From contig NZ_MLCB01000135.1 of assembly GCF_001890925.1 (NCBI RefSeq), positions 1 through 40,535 of the forward strand: 40,535 nt of DNA, given 5' to 3'. How positions within the stretch are numbered: the stretch's first letter is position 1; every line of letters starts with the position of its first letter. Position numbers and translations under genes: made by a program. This document shows, in pieces, positions 7,254 through 14,905 of this stretch. Source of the DNA: Planktotalea frisia (GTDB lineage Bacteria > Pseudomonadota > Alphaproteobacteria > Rhodobacterales > Rhodobacteraceae). The notes beneath the pieces were generated by a model that made no database searches, was not told where the DNA came from, and saw only the letters and a list, made by a program, of their open reading frames with translations.

Positions 7254-7895
7254 ATGGTGAAGGGCTTGATCCACAAATTACTAAGGGCGGCCACGCTTTC
7301 GCTGGCGTCCTTGGTAACCACGCAACCCGCCCAGGCCTATCCGGTCGATTGTGCGATCCTCCTTTGCCTCGCAGGCGGCTGGCCAGCCTCGGCCGAATGC
7401 ACGTATGCGCGCGCTGTGTTCATCCGGCGGATCACGCCGTGGCCAATTGAGCCGCCGTTACAAATTTGGCGCTGTCCGATGGGGGTGGCCGACCGAGGTC
7501 CGTTGCAAAGTACGGCACCCAAAGTTTGGAGCGCCAACGACCAAATTGGCCCACCTCTTGGCCGATTTATCTTGGCGCAAGTGGTGGAAGGCAGCGCCGA
7601 TATCGACATCAGCGGCCTGGAGTTCGAATTCGTACGCTCGATCCGCGTTTGGGATGTTCGGCATTACAGCCATCGAGAACGTGGCCGCGACGACAATTGC
7701 TCAGAACGCCACAATATGCGGCTCGGGACCTATGGCGCGCAGGGTGAATTTGGCTGGCAGCGCACGACACCAGCGGCCGCCCCACAGTGGGTTCTGCCAT
7801 CGCGTCGTTGCACGTCATCGAATTGGCGGCGCGGGGTTGGCGTGGAATGGGAAGATCACGAAGGCAACCACGGATACGAGTGGGTGGCCTACTAG
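7254..7895 (+). CDS. Exported protein of unknown function, transfer-element family
   Basis: A 213-residue protein with a clear signal peptide (MVKGLIHKLLRAATLSLASL, cleavage after AQA near residue 28). The mature start YPVDCAILLCLAGGWPAS, followed by a second cysteine and IRRITPWPIEPPLQIW, is a text I recall from many Rhodobacteraceae conjugative elements as a protein of unknown function. Cysteines at the start of the mature chain, in RCPMG and in DDNCSE suggest disulfides in the periplasm. The start at 7254 is fixed by GGGAGGG seven bases before the ATG; an upstream in-frame GTG at 7236 is less likely. Its recurrence beside type IV secretion genes suggests an envelope role in transfer, which is inference. 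Confidence 0.75.
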   Translation: MVKGLIHKLLRAATLSLASLVTTQPAQAYPVDCAILLCLAGGWPASAECTYARAVFIRRITPWPIEPPLQIWRCPMGVADRGPLQSTAPKVWSANDQIGPPLGRFILAQVVEGSADIDISGLEFEFVRSIRVWDVRHYSHRERGRDDNCSERHNMRLGTYGAQGEFGWQRTTPAAAPQWVLPSRRCTSSNWRRGVGVEWEDHEGNHGYEWVAY

Positions 7896-7897
7896 GG

Positions 7898-8203
7898 TTA
7901 TTCCCCGATGTCCTTCATGCGTTCCGCGATATCCCCTGCAATACGCTCGTATAGCGCAGCTTGCTTGTCTCTGGGTGAGCCGGGTTTAGGATTTCTTCGG
8001 CGAATCCGTTTGGCAAGCCAGAACAGAAGGCGCGCGGCGGGGTCAGACCTCGCATCGGGTTCTCCGGCAGGATATTTCTCTTCTAGTGCGACAACGATTT
8101 CTTGAGACATGCTGCGCCGATTGAGCGCGGCATGCGTTTCCAGCCGCTTTTTGAGCGCGGCGGGAAGCAAGAGTTTGAATTGGAGTAACGCTTCATCTTT
8201 CAT
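7898..8203 (-). CDS. Arc-like ribbon-helix-helix DNA-binding protein
   Basis: A 101-residue protein. Residues about 5-45 form an Arc-type RHH domain: a beta strand ALLQFKLLLP, a helix AALKKRLETHAALNRR and the family turn SMSQEIVVALEEKY. The rest is basic (AKRIRRRNPKPG) and probably helical. RHH proteins of this kind dimerise and repress promoters. An in-frame ATG at 8245 exists but the ATG at 8203 starts at the domain edge. The gene is divergent from the small RHH gene of the integrase operon, and two GGACA-N5-TGTCC palindromes lie between them. It is the best candidate for the repressor of that operon and of itself. Confidence 0.8.
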   Translation of the reverse strand: MKDEALLQFKLLLPAALKKRLETHAALNRRSMSQEIVVALEEKYPAGEPDARSDPAARLLFWLAKRIRRRNPKPGSPRDKQAALYERIAGDIAERMKDIGE

Positions 8204-8214
8204 GATTCCAGTAT

Positions 8215-8229
8215 GGACAATATTTGTCC
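8215..8229. promoter_or_regulatory. Operator 1, GGACA-N5-TGTCC
   Basis: GGACAATATTTGTCC is a perfect inverted repeat located 12 bases before the start codon of the Arc-like gene. An equal palindrome lies 25 bases away, centre to centre. The pair sits between two divergent RHH genes, which suggests autoregulation by one of them. Confidence 0.6.
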
Positions 8230-8239
8230 CCAATGATAT

Positions 8240-8254
8240 GGACATTTAATGTCC
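8240..8254. promoter_or_regulatory. Operator 2, GGACA-N5-TGTCC
   Basis: GGACATTTAATGTCC, extended on both sides by T and A to seven-base arms, has the same GGACA half sites as operator 1. It lies 19 bases before the start of the small RHH gene that opens the integrase operon, so a bound repressor would cover that promoter region. Confidence 0.6.
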
Positions 8255-8272
8255 AGATTCTGAGGTGTAGAT

Positions 8273-8434
8273 ATGAAGACAACCCAGTTCAAGCTTAACC
8301 TGCCAGCGGACGTCAAAGCCTGGCTTGAAGAGGAAGCGGTGCGGAACCTGCGTTCGCAGGGAGCGCAAGTTGTGACCTGCCTGCGGGCGGCCATGTTGCG
8401 ACAGGATTCCTCATGTCCGGGGGCTGAGAAATGA
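8273..8434 (+). CDS. Small ribbon-helix-helix protein opening the integrase operon
   Basis: A 53-residue protein read directly from the sequence, starting MKTTQFKLNLPADVKAWLEE and continuing through RNLRSQGAQVVTCLRAAML. The strand TTQFKLNLP followed by two helices is the RHH layout (Arc/MetJ/CopG superfamily), although it lacks the usual SxxxEI turn text. GAGGT before the ATG is a fair ribosome site. Its stop overlaps the next start as ATGA (8431-8434), so the two are translationally coupled. It may act with, or against, the divergent Arc-like protein at the two GGACA operators, a possible on/off switch for integration or excision. Confidence 0.65.
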   Translation: MKTTQFKLNLPADVKAWLEEEAVRNLRSQGAQVVTCLRAAMLRQDSSCPGAEK

Positions 8435-8688
8435 GCCCAAGCCAAATTCAGCTAATTCCAACCCCGAAACTGGCACTTTTGTTCGGATACAGTGAGCCGA
8501 GCGCGTCCTTCTACGACTTCTGCCGTAGGACGGGCATCGTTCCAGTGCCAGGGCGACGGGGGTGGTATGATCCAAAACTTATTCGGGCGCGATTGGATGC
8601 TGTTCAGGGGATAAGCGAGGCTGAGCGCGAGGAGGCTTTGCAGCCGAGCCTAGTCACACAGCGGAGAGCGCGCCGTGCCCAGAAGTAA
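8431..8688 (+). CDS. Small excisionase/AlpA-like protein
   Basis: An 85-residue protein between the RHH gene and the integrase, overlapping both by a few bases. The text LIPTPKLALLFGYSEPSASF, then FCRRTGIVPVPGRRGWYDPKLIRARLD, has the layout of the winged-helix MerR/AlpA-type excisionases: helix-turn-helix, then a wing around GRRGWYD, then a final helix. The C-terminus is basic (RRARRAQK). Proteins in this place usually act as recombination directionality factors that bend the attachment site, or as activators of the integrase. This is inferred from fold and context; the sequence is not close to any named excisionase I recognise. Confidence 0.65.
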   Translation: MSPSQIQLIPTPKLALLFGYSEPSASFYDFCRRTGIVPVPGRRGWYDPKLIRARLDAVQGISEAEREEALQPSLVTQRRARRAQK

Positions 8689-9751
8689 CTTACCCAAAGG
8701 GGTTCATCGCGTGAGGCGTAAAGTCGTATCCGGTGTTCGTTATCACTTCTATGCATGGCGGGGTGGTCCAAAATTCTGGGAAGGAACAGAACCAAACCCC
8801 AAAGAGCCTGAATTTTTCCATGCTTTTTCACAGTGTGGCATGCCGATCAGTCCAGCTGAATACCTGACGACCCATTTGGTTGACGACTTTCTCTCCAGCG
8901 CATCATTACCCAAGGCGGAGCGTTCCAAAGCAGATATTCGCAAGTGGTTGGAATTCTTTCGCCAGGAGTTTGAAGCGGATCCCGTTGCGATGTTCGAAGA
9001 ACGCGCCTCAAGAGGCGAGGTCAGCTCTTGGCGCAAGAAATGGCTCCACTCGCCCAAACAGCATGACATGGCGGGCACGCATGCGACCCGCCTTTTGAAT
9101 TGGGCGGTCGAAGAGGGAAAACTTAAGGAGCACCACTGCCACAAGCTCAAGAAACTCTATCAATCGAACCGCACTGAAATCATCTGGACGAACGGGGATA
9201 TCGCCCTGTTTAACAAGCATGCGCCAAAGTGGGTCAAGAGGATCTTGGCTGCAGGATGTGAAACTGGCTTGCGCGCAGCGGATCTGGTTCAGGTCAAAAT
9301 GGACCAATTCGAAGACACACCGCACGGCAAACGCCTTCGCTTTCGCACCAGCAAGCGCGGGCAGATCGCCTATATCCCGGCCACTTCAGCGCTTGAGCAG
9401 CTGATCTCGGAGACGCCGGAGGAGCAGGAAGTACTGCTAGTTTCTGAGCTCGGTAGGCCTCTGACAGCTCGTTGGGCGTCAAACCAGATCACAAAGTGGC
9501 GGCGTGAGGCACAAATTCCGCCATGGATCGATGGTCGCGAGAAGACTTTGTCCGATACCCGTGGGACAGCTGCGACAAGATTGCTGAATGCAGACTTATC
9601 TTTGCGCCAAATCGCGGTCCTAATGGGGTGGTCAGTGCGCTATGCGGCGCAGGTTATCGAACATTATGCGCAGGTTAGCCCGGACGAAAGCGATGCAGTT
9701 TTGTGCAAGCTCAATCGGGCAAAATCACTGTCTCAAGACAAGAAAATGTAA
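8675..9751 (+). CDS. int: Tyrosine recombinase (site-specific integrase)
   Basis: A 358-residue phage-type integrase that would insert and excise the element at tRNA-Cys. The N-terminal half (to about residue 160) is the arm- and core-binding region; the catalytic domain follows. Catalytic residues seen: Arg200 in ETGLRAADL, Lys in RTSKRGQ near 229, Arg296 in LSDTRGTAATRL, Trp319 in LMGWS, and the nucleophile Tyr331 in VIEHYAQVS. The first histidine of the HxxR box is serine (SDTR), a known variation in alphaproteobacterial integrases. The start overlaps the excisionase-like gene by 14 bases. The stop lies 62 bases from the tRNA-Cys 3' end, which fits its expected target. Confidence 0.93.
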   Translation: MPRSNLPKGVHRVRRKVVSGVRYHFYAWRGGPKFWEGTEPNPKEPEFFHAFSQCGMPISPAEYLTTHLVDDFLSSASLPKAERSKADIRKWLEFFRQEFEADPVAMFEERASRGEVSSWRKKWLHSPKQHDMAGTHATRLLNWAVEEGKLKEHHCHKLKKLYQSNRTEIIWTNGDIALFNKHAPKWVKRILAAGCETGLRAADLVQVKMDQFEDTPHGKRLRFRTSKRGQIAYIPATSALEQLISETPEEQEVLLVSELGRPLTARWASNQITKWRREAQIPPWIDGREKTLSDTRGTAATRLLNADLSLRQIAVLMGWSVRYAAQVIEHYAQVSPDESDAVLCKLNRAKSLSQDKKM

Positions 9752-9813
9752 ACGCCCCTGTAAACGGTGGGCCCCAAGCATGGGAAGGAATACTCTAAGT
9801 GGTTGATTTTAAA

Positions 9814-9887
9814 TGGAGGCGAGTACCGGAATCGAACCGGTGTACACGGATTTGCAATCCGCTGCATAACCACTCTACCAACTCGCC
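9814..9887 (-). tRNA. tRNA-Cys (anticodon GCA)
   Basis: A 74-base cloverleaf read on the minus strand. The acceptor stem pairs GGCGAGT with ACTCGCC, and the anticodon stem-loop is GGATT-GCA-AATCC with flanking bases. The T arm holds GGTTCGATTCC, and CCA is encoded at the end. It serves as the apparent integration target of the element at left: its 3' end faces the integrase gene. The window's gene remains complete, because the element restores or preserves the 3' end. The second, partial copy of the 3' end that should mark the far border was not seen in the window. Confidence 0.96.
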
Positions 9888-9903
9888 AGCCAGTGATATC
9901 GGG

Positions 9904-9932
9904 CAGATAGCCGATCTGACAAATCGCTGCAA
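9904..9932 (-). promoter_or_regulatory. Probable promoter of tRNA-Cys
   Basis: On the minus strand a -35-like TTGCAG and a -10-like TATCTG are separated by 17 bases, ending about 17 bases before the mature tRNA. Spacing and place fit a housekeeping sigma factor promoter. Confidence 0.42.
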
Positions 9933-10051
9933 GTACCAAGAGATGTGAATTCTCTCTATTTCTCGGAAGGTCTAGGCATATCTGACCGTTGTGGAGAGAC
10001 ACTTGATGTGGCACTAAAGATCAAAGGATTCTGAACGAGCGAGTTTAGCCA

Positions 10052-10705
10052 ATGTCTGATTTTGCAGCACGGCGTATTATGATGGTGGACACACAGGTCC
10101 GGCCCTCAGATGTCACCAAATTTCCGATCATCGATGCGATGCTAAACGTGGCGCGCGAAAATTTTGTGCCGCGTGAGCGGCGCGAGGCCGCTTATGTGGA
10201 TGGCAACATCACACTTGGCGCGAACCGTGTTGTGCTAGAGCCGCGCACACTGGCCAAGATGCTGGATGCATTGGACCTGCAGAACGATGAACTCGTGCTC
10301 GAGATCGGTTCTGGCTACGGATATTCTGCAGCCGTGATGGCGCATATTGCGCAAGCGGTTGTCGCGGTGGAAAGCGATGAGGATCTCGCAAAAGACGCGC
10401 TAACAGCTCTTAACGATGCGGGGGCAGACAATGTGATTGTACAGACTGCCGCTCTCCATGCGGGTGCGCCCGAGCATGGCCCATACGATGTCATCGTACT
10501 GCAAGGTGGCGTAGAAAGTGTGCCTGCCAGCATCACCGATCAGCTCAAAGAGGGCGGGCGCATCGGAGCGCTCTTTATGACAGGTGCATTGGGCGAAGTG
10601 CGTGTCGCGCGCAAAATTGATGGTCAGCTAAACTGGAGGCTTGCGTTCAACGCAAGCGCGCCCGTGCTACCTGGCTTTGAAAAGGCTGTAGATTTCGCGC
10701 TCTAA
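10052..10705 (+). CDS. pcm: Protein-L-isoaspartate O-methyltransferase family protein
   Basis: A 217-residue SAM-dependent methyltransferase of the family that repairs isoaspartyl residues in aged proteins. The SAM site motif I is ELVLEIGSGYGYSAAVMA (about residues 74-91). The upstream segment MVDTQVRPSDVTKFPIIDAM and PRERREAAYVDGNITLG is typical of the alphaproteobacterial subgroup. It is followed closely by tolC on the same strand, as in many alphaproteobacteria, so a shared transcript is likely. This subgroup lacks some residues of the classical enzyme and its real substrate is not proven. Confidence 0.88.
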   Translation: MSDFAARRIMMVDTQVRPSDVTKFPIIDAMLNVARENFVPRERREAAYVDGNITLGANRVVLEPRTLAKMLDALDLQNDELVLEIGSGYGYSAAVMAHIAQAVVAVESDEDLAKDALTALNDAGADNVIVQTAALHAGAPEHGPYDVIVLQGGVESVPASITDQLKEGGRIGALFMTGALGEVRVARKIDGQLNWRLAFNASAPVLPGFEKAVDFAL

Positions 10706-10801
10706 GCGCAAGTGAACAAACGCGCGACGGAAGCTGCTCTGACGCGCGTAACAAGACAGACGTATCAAAGAAATTGGTGCGAGAAAGTTTCTGGGGGCAC
10801 G

Positions 10802-12211
10802 ATGTTCGACCTTAAAGCAAAAACCAAACGCTGGGGCGTGGCGCTTGGTGTAACTTTGATGCTGGCGCAACCAAGCAACGCGGAAACGCTCTCGGATGCT
10901 CTGGTTGGTGCGTTCAATCACTCTGGTTTGCTAGAACAAAACCGCGCACTGTTACGCGCCGCTGATGAAGACGTCGCAATCGCCATGGCCTCGCTTCGCC
11001 CGATTGTGAATTTCACAGGCTCGCTCGGGCGTAGCTTCTCGCGCACGACAAGTTCTTCATTGGGAACGATCAGCGATACGGGTAACACAGCTGCGACCAT
11101 CGGGATCGCGATGGAGCTTTTGATCTACGATGGTGGCCAGTCCAAGATCGCGATTGAGGCTGCGAAAGAGAATGTGCTCGCTACACGTGCACGCCTGCTG
11201 TCGCTGGAGCAGAACGTGCTGCTGCGCGCGATCCAAGCCTATATGAACGTGCGTCGCACGACAGAAACAGTGGTTTTGCGTCAAAGCAATGTTCGTTTGA
11301 TTTCGCAAGAACTGCGCGCGGCGCGTGATCGCTTTGAAGTGGGTGAAATCACACGCACGGATGTCGCTCTTGCGGAGGCACGTCTCGCGGCAGCGCGCTC
11401 AGCACTCGCTGCTGCCGAGGGCGGTTTGATATCTGCGCAAGAAGAGTATCGTGCCGCGGTGGGTCATAAGCCCGGCAATTTGCGTGCACCACGTAGCTTG
11501 CCCAAAACGGCCAACTCCGTCGATAAGGCCAAAGCGATTGCAGTACGCAATCATCCAGACATGCAGGCCGTGAAACACGATGTTTCTGCGGCTGATTTGA
11601 ATGTGATGCGCGCAGAAGCAGCATCGCGCGGCAATCTCAGACTGCGCGGTGGCGTGAACACGTCGCGCAGCTTGTCCGCTAAGACCAAGACCAACAGTGG
11701 CTCTGTTTCGCTCGAAGCGACTGTTCCGATTTATCAAGGTGGCAGACTTCCAGCGTTGATCCGTCAAGCCATGGCGCGTCGCGATGCTGCGCGCTCTGGG
11801 TTGCATATCACCAAGCACCAGCTTGAACAGGGCGTCGGCAACGCGTTCGCGCAATTGCGTGTGGCCGCAGCCTCTATCGAAGCAAGTCAACGCCAGATAA
11901 GAGCAGCGACAGTTGCCTTCAGAGGTGTGCGCGAAGAGGCGAATGTAGGGTCACGCACGACCCTTGATGTGCTCAACGCGGAGCAAGAGCTGCTCAATGC
12001 GCGCTCTGCACTGATCGGAGTTCAAACGGATCAATTTATTGCTGCTTATTCCGCGCTCGCCTCGATGGGTTTGCTCACAGCCAAGCACCTGAACTTGCCT
12101 GTGCAGCAGTATGATCCCACCGCTTATTACAATCTTGTCAAAGACGCGCCTGCGCGCAGCAAGCAAGGTGATAAGCTCGATCGTGTGATGCGCTCGCTCG
12201 GTAAGAAATAG
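10802..12211 (+). CDS. tolC: TolC-type outer-membrane efflux channel
   Basis: A 469-residue outer-membrane channel of the TolC family, used by type I secretion and multidrug efflux. A signal peptide (WGVALGVTLMLAQPSNA, cleavage near residue 25) is followed by the repeated alpha-helical hairpins of the tunnel. The two halves of the family fold show in ALAEARLAAARSALAAAEGG and later NVGSRTTLDVLNAEQELLNA, the characteristic structural repeats. The ATG at 10802 is chosen because GGGGG lies before it and the signal peptide starts there; a GTG at 10712 would add 30 unlikely residues. It follows pcm by about 96 bases. Confidence 0.92.
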   Translation: MFDLKAKTKRWGVALGVTLMLAQPSNAETLSDALVGAFNHSGLLEQNRALLRAADEDVAIAMASLRPIVNFTGSLGRSFSRTTSSSLGTISDTGNTAATIGIAMELLIYDGGQSKIAIEAAKENVLATRARLLSLEQNVLLRAIQAYMNVRRTTETVVLRQSNVRLISQELRAARDRFEVGEITRTDVALAEARLAAARSALAAAEGGLISAQEEYRAAVGHKPGNLRAPRSLPKTANSVDKAKAIAVRNHPDMQAVKHDVSAADLNVMRAEAASRGNLRLRGGVNTSRSLSAKTKTNSGSVSLEATVPIYQGGRLPALIRQAMARRDAARSGLHITKHQLEQGVGNAFAQLRVAAASIEASQRQIRAATVAFRGVREEANVGSRTTLDVLNAEQELLNARSALIGVQTDQFIAAYSALASMGLLTAKHLNLPVQQYDPTAYYNLVKDAPARSKQGDKLDRVMRSLGKK

Positions 12212-12334
12212 CATTTGGAGCATCTCAGCGCTTAATTGCCATAGCTGGAGGTAAAACTCCGGCTAATTGGTTCTATCTGTTGTGAGAATCCGCACAGGGC
12301 GTTATTCTGCGCGTGAGGCGAGAATGGAATAATT

Positions 12335-13399
12335 ATGTCAGATCCGGTAATCAATATCGAAATTGAGGATGTATTGTCCTCTATTCGCCGACTTGTTTCT
12401 GATGAAGCACGCGCAAGCGAAAAACTTGATCGCGAGGTCGGTTTCTCTTCAGATGTTCCGCCGCAACCTGTTGAATTAGAACAGGAAAACAGCTGGTCCG
12501 ATGCGGATAGCACGACGCCTGCCCCAAAAGTCGCGCCACCGGCTTTGGTGCTGACGCCTGCCTTGCGTATCGAGCCTGAGGTTGATGAAAAAACCGCTCA
12601 GAACGATGAGCAAACGACGGATTTGTCCTCTGATGGGCAAGACGCAATGCCTGCTTTGATTCTTACGCAGCATGAAGAAAATGCCCAGTTTGATGAAAAT
12701 CCTTCTGAAGTAGATGTGTCTGACGGAGATAGTGACACGTTATTGCTGTCGCGTGACATTGAAACACAACAAACATCAGCCGAGCAGGCCACGCCTGATG
12801 CTGAGTTTGTGGAAGATCAGCCCGCGGATGATGTGGTTGAGGTTGAAGTCGTCACAGAGCAAGTTTCCGATGAAGTTGCGTTAGATGAACCGGAGCAAGT
12901 TGAAGCGATTGAAGCGGCTGAAGAGCCTGTTACGATCGAGGACAAGATCGCTGCCCTCGAAGCTTTGATTTCTCGCTCTGACACAGATTTCGAACCCGAC
13001 GGGGCCGATGATGGCGCGAATGCGGGCCGCCCCGGCAAGTCGCTCCCTTGGGAAGACAGCCAAGAACAACGTGTGAGTGGTTTGCCAACGGGCGATTTGC
13101 CCGACCCGAGCAACCCGTCGCAAACTGCAGCCTTTAATGATGGTGCGGCTGCATTTGAACGCGCGCACGCAGAAGCTGTAGACGCCGCTCAAACAGAGAT
13201 TGCCGAAAACGCCTCCGAAACGCTACTTGCATCGGGTGATGTGACTGGTGTGCTCGATGAAGACATGTTGCGCGATATGGTCGCTGAAATCGTACGCCAA
13301 GAACTGCAAGGCCCGCTGGGTGAGCGGATCACACGCAATGTTCGCAAGCTCGTGCGACGTGAAATCTATAGAGCGTTGGCCGCGAATGAACTCGACTAA
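12335..13399 (+). CDS. DUF2497/PopZ-family protein with long acidic linker
   Basis: A 354-residue protein with short conserved ends and a long disordered middle. The N-terminal helix is [20 protein letters not shown] (about residues 6-25). The C-terminal conserved helices are [20 protein letters not shown] and [20 protein letters not shown]. Between them lie about 270 residues rich in Asp, Glu, Ala and Val. This is the layout of the polar organising protein PopZ and of DUF2497 proteins in general. In other alphaproteobacteria such proteins form a condensate at cell poles that anchors chromosome ends. The gene follows tolC, its usual neighbour. Its stop overlaps the cobQ stop by four bases on the opposite strand. 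Confidence 0.83.
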   Translation: MSDPVINIEIEDVLSSIRRLVSDEARASEKLDREVGFSSDVPPQPVELEQENSWSDADSTTPAPKVAPPALVLTPALRIEPEVDEKTAQNDEQTTDLSSDGQDAMPALILTQHEENAQFDENPSEVDVSDGDSDTLLLSRDIETQQTSAEQATPDAEFVEDQPADDVVEVEVVTEQVSDEVALDEPEQVEAIEAAEEPVTIEDKIAALEALISRSDTDFEPDGADDGANAGRPGKSLPWEDSQEQRVSGLPTGDLPDPSNPSQTAAFNDGAAAFERAHAEAVDAAQTEIAENASETLLASGDVTGVLDEDMLRDMVAEIVRQELQGPLGERITRNVRKLVRREIYRALAANELD

Positions 13400-14847
13400 A
13401 GCGTAACCGGCTGCGCAAGCTCCCAGAGTAAATCAAGATCCATGTGCTCTTCTAAATGAGCAGCAAGCGCATCGAGTGTTTGCTCGACAGTTTCGCCGTA
13501 TTTCATTTCGCTTTTGGCACCACCTTCAAGAAAATCTGCGCGAAACTCATCTGAGGTGAACAGCCCATGCAAGTAGGTGCCGCGCACGCGCCCATCTGCG
13601 CTTGACGCGCCTTCATTGCGACCATCCACCTCGAGCCAAGGGCGCGCGCAATCCGCGCCAGTTGTCACGCCAAGATGAATTTCATAGCCTTCAAGCTCCG
13701 CACCCGTTTCGAGGTACCGCGCCTGAGTGCGCGCTAGGGTCTTTTTCGGGATCATCACTGTTTCAACGTTCAAAAATCCGAGGCCATCAACCGTTTGCGG
13801 TGCACCCTCAATTCCGTCAGGATCGCCAATGGTTTTTCCAAGCATCTGATATCCTGCACAAATCCCTAAAACCTTGCCGCCGCGCCGAACATGAGCGTGT
13901 AGATCAACGTCCCAACCTTGCGCGCGAAAATAGGCAAGATCCGCGATGGTCGCCTTGGAACCAGGTATCAAAATAAGGTCCGCGTCGCCGGGTAGGGGAC
14001 GTCCTTGCTCGATGATTTCGACGCTTACATTCGGTTCTGCCGACAAGGGATCAAGATCGTCGAAATTCATGATCCGACTCAAACGCGGCACGGCAACTTT
14101 ATAGCTCCCTCCGGTGTGCGAACGGATGTCCATGACGTCCTCTGCTGGCAACCGCCAAGCGTCCGCAAACCAAGGGATGACGCCAAGCGACGGCCAATCC
14201 GTATGATCGGAAATTGCTGTCAGCCCTTCGTCAAAGAGCCGCACATCACCGCGAAACTTGTTGATGCAAAAGCCGCTAATCCGGTCTGCGTCATCCTTTG
14301 GCAAGATGGTTTTTGTCCCCACCACCTGCGCGATGACGCCGCCGCGATCAATGTCACCTGTCAAGATCACAGGCACGCCTGCGGCTTGTGCAAAACCCAT
14401 GTTCGCAATGTCGCCTGCGCGCAGGTTCACTTCTGCAGGGCTACCCGCGCCCTCTACGACAACCAGATCAACATCGCGTGCAAGCCGTTGGAAACTCTCT
14501 AGCACACGTGGCATCAGCTTGTGTTTGATCTTGCCGTAATCGCGCGCGCGCAGTGTGTTCCAGCGCTGACCCTGCACCACAATTTGAGCGCCTGTATCGC
14601 TCTCGGGCTTCAATAAAACGGGGTTCATATCCGTGTGACTGTCTTTACGACAAGCCAATGCCTGCAAGGCCTGCGCGCGACCAATTTCGCCACCATCCAC
14701 GGTCACGGCTGCGTTGTTGGACATGTTTTGCGGCTTGAAAGGGGCTACAGAAAGACCGCGCAGCGTGAACGCGCGTGCGATGCCAGCCACCAACATGGAT
14801 TTGCCCACATTCGAGCCCGCGCCTTGGATCATAATCGCTTTGGTCAT
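13396..14847 (-). CDS. cobQ: Cobyric acid synthase (adenosylcobyric acid synthase)
   Basis: This 483-residue enzyme amidates four carboxyl groups of adenosylcobyrinic acid a,c-diamide with glutamine and ATP, in late cobalamin synthesis. The N-terminal dethiobiotin-synthetase-like ATPase domain has GAGSNVGKS at residues 9-17, then [12 protein letters not shown] and [11 protein letters not shown]. The C-terminal class I glutamine amidotransferase domain has Cys330 in [10 protein letters not shown] and His427 in GTYLHGLF. Length matches the family. No other cobalamin genes or cobalamin riboswitch are seen in the window. It is divergent from the membrane protein at 14906, with an inverted repeat between them. 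Confidence 0.95.
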   Translation of the reverse strand: MTKAIMIQGAGSNVGKSMLVAGIARAFTLRGLSVAPFKPQNMSNNAAVTVDGGEIGRAQALQALACRKDSHTDMNPVLLKPESDTGAQIVVQGQRWNTLRARDYGKIKHKLMPRVLESFQRLARDVDLVVVEGAGSPAEVNLRAGDIANMGFAQAAGVPVILTGDIDRGGVIAQVVGTKTILPKDDADRISGFCINKFRGDVRLFDEGLTAISDHTDWPSLGVIPWFADAWRLPAEDVMDIRSHTGGSYKVAVPRLSRIMNFDDLDPLSAEPNVSVEIIEQGRPLPGDADLILIPGSKATIADLAYFRAQGWDVDLHAHVRRGGKVLGICAGYQMLGKTIGDPDGIEGAPQTVDGLGFLNVETVMIPKKTLARTQARYLETGAELEGYEIHLGVTTGADCARPWLEVDGRNEGASSADGRVRGTYLHGLFTSDEFRADFLEGGAKSEMKYGETVEQTLDALAAHLEEHMDLDLLWELAQPVTL

Positions 14848-14858
14848 GGACAGCCCCC

Positions 14859-14878
14859 TTATGTCACGTCAGACATAA
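14859..14878. promoter_or_regulatory. Inverted repeat between cobQ and the membrane protein gene
   Basis: TTATGTCACGTCAGACATAA has perfect seven-base arms around six bases. It lies 12 bases before the cobQ start and 28 before the divergent gene, so it could be an operator acting on both. The regulator is unknown. Confidence 0.4.
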
Positions 14879-14905
14879 TGCGCAGCATCCGTGAGAGAAA
14901 GAGCG

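Larger units (their letters stand above)
1..9813. mobile_element. End of an integrative element inserted at tRNA-Cys
   Basis: A tyrosine integrase gene ends 62 bases from the 3' end of a tRNA-Cys gene, the classical layout of an integrative element that uses a tRNA 3' end as its attachment site. Inwards lie an excisionase-like protein, RHH regulators, an XRE regulator, type IV secretion genes (VirB10, VirB11, VirB6) and topoisomerase III, a set typical of integrative conjugative elements and their remnants in Rhodobacteraceae. Genes to the right of the tRNA are ordinary chromosomal genes. The far end and the second attachment copy are not in the window, so left border and full length are unknown. 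VirB10 is truncated and VirB11 frameshifted, so the element may no longer transfer by itself. Confidence 0.72.

Noticed and set aside
9888-10051. TTGAT and ATCAA near 10001-10025 as a possible FNR site before pcm
   Set aside because: The half sites are about 12 bases apart instead of four, so this is not an FNR box.
14848-14905. Possible cobalamin riboswitch before cobQ
   Set aside because: The leader is only about 58 bases and lacks the conserved B12-box, too short for this class.
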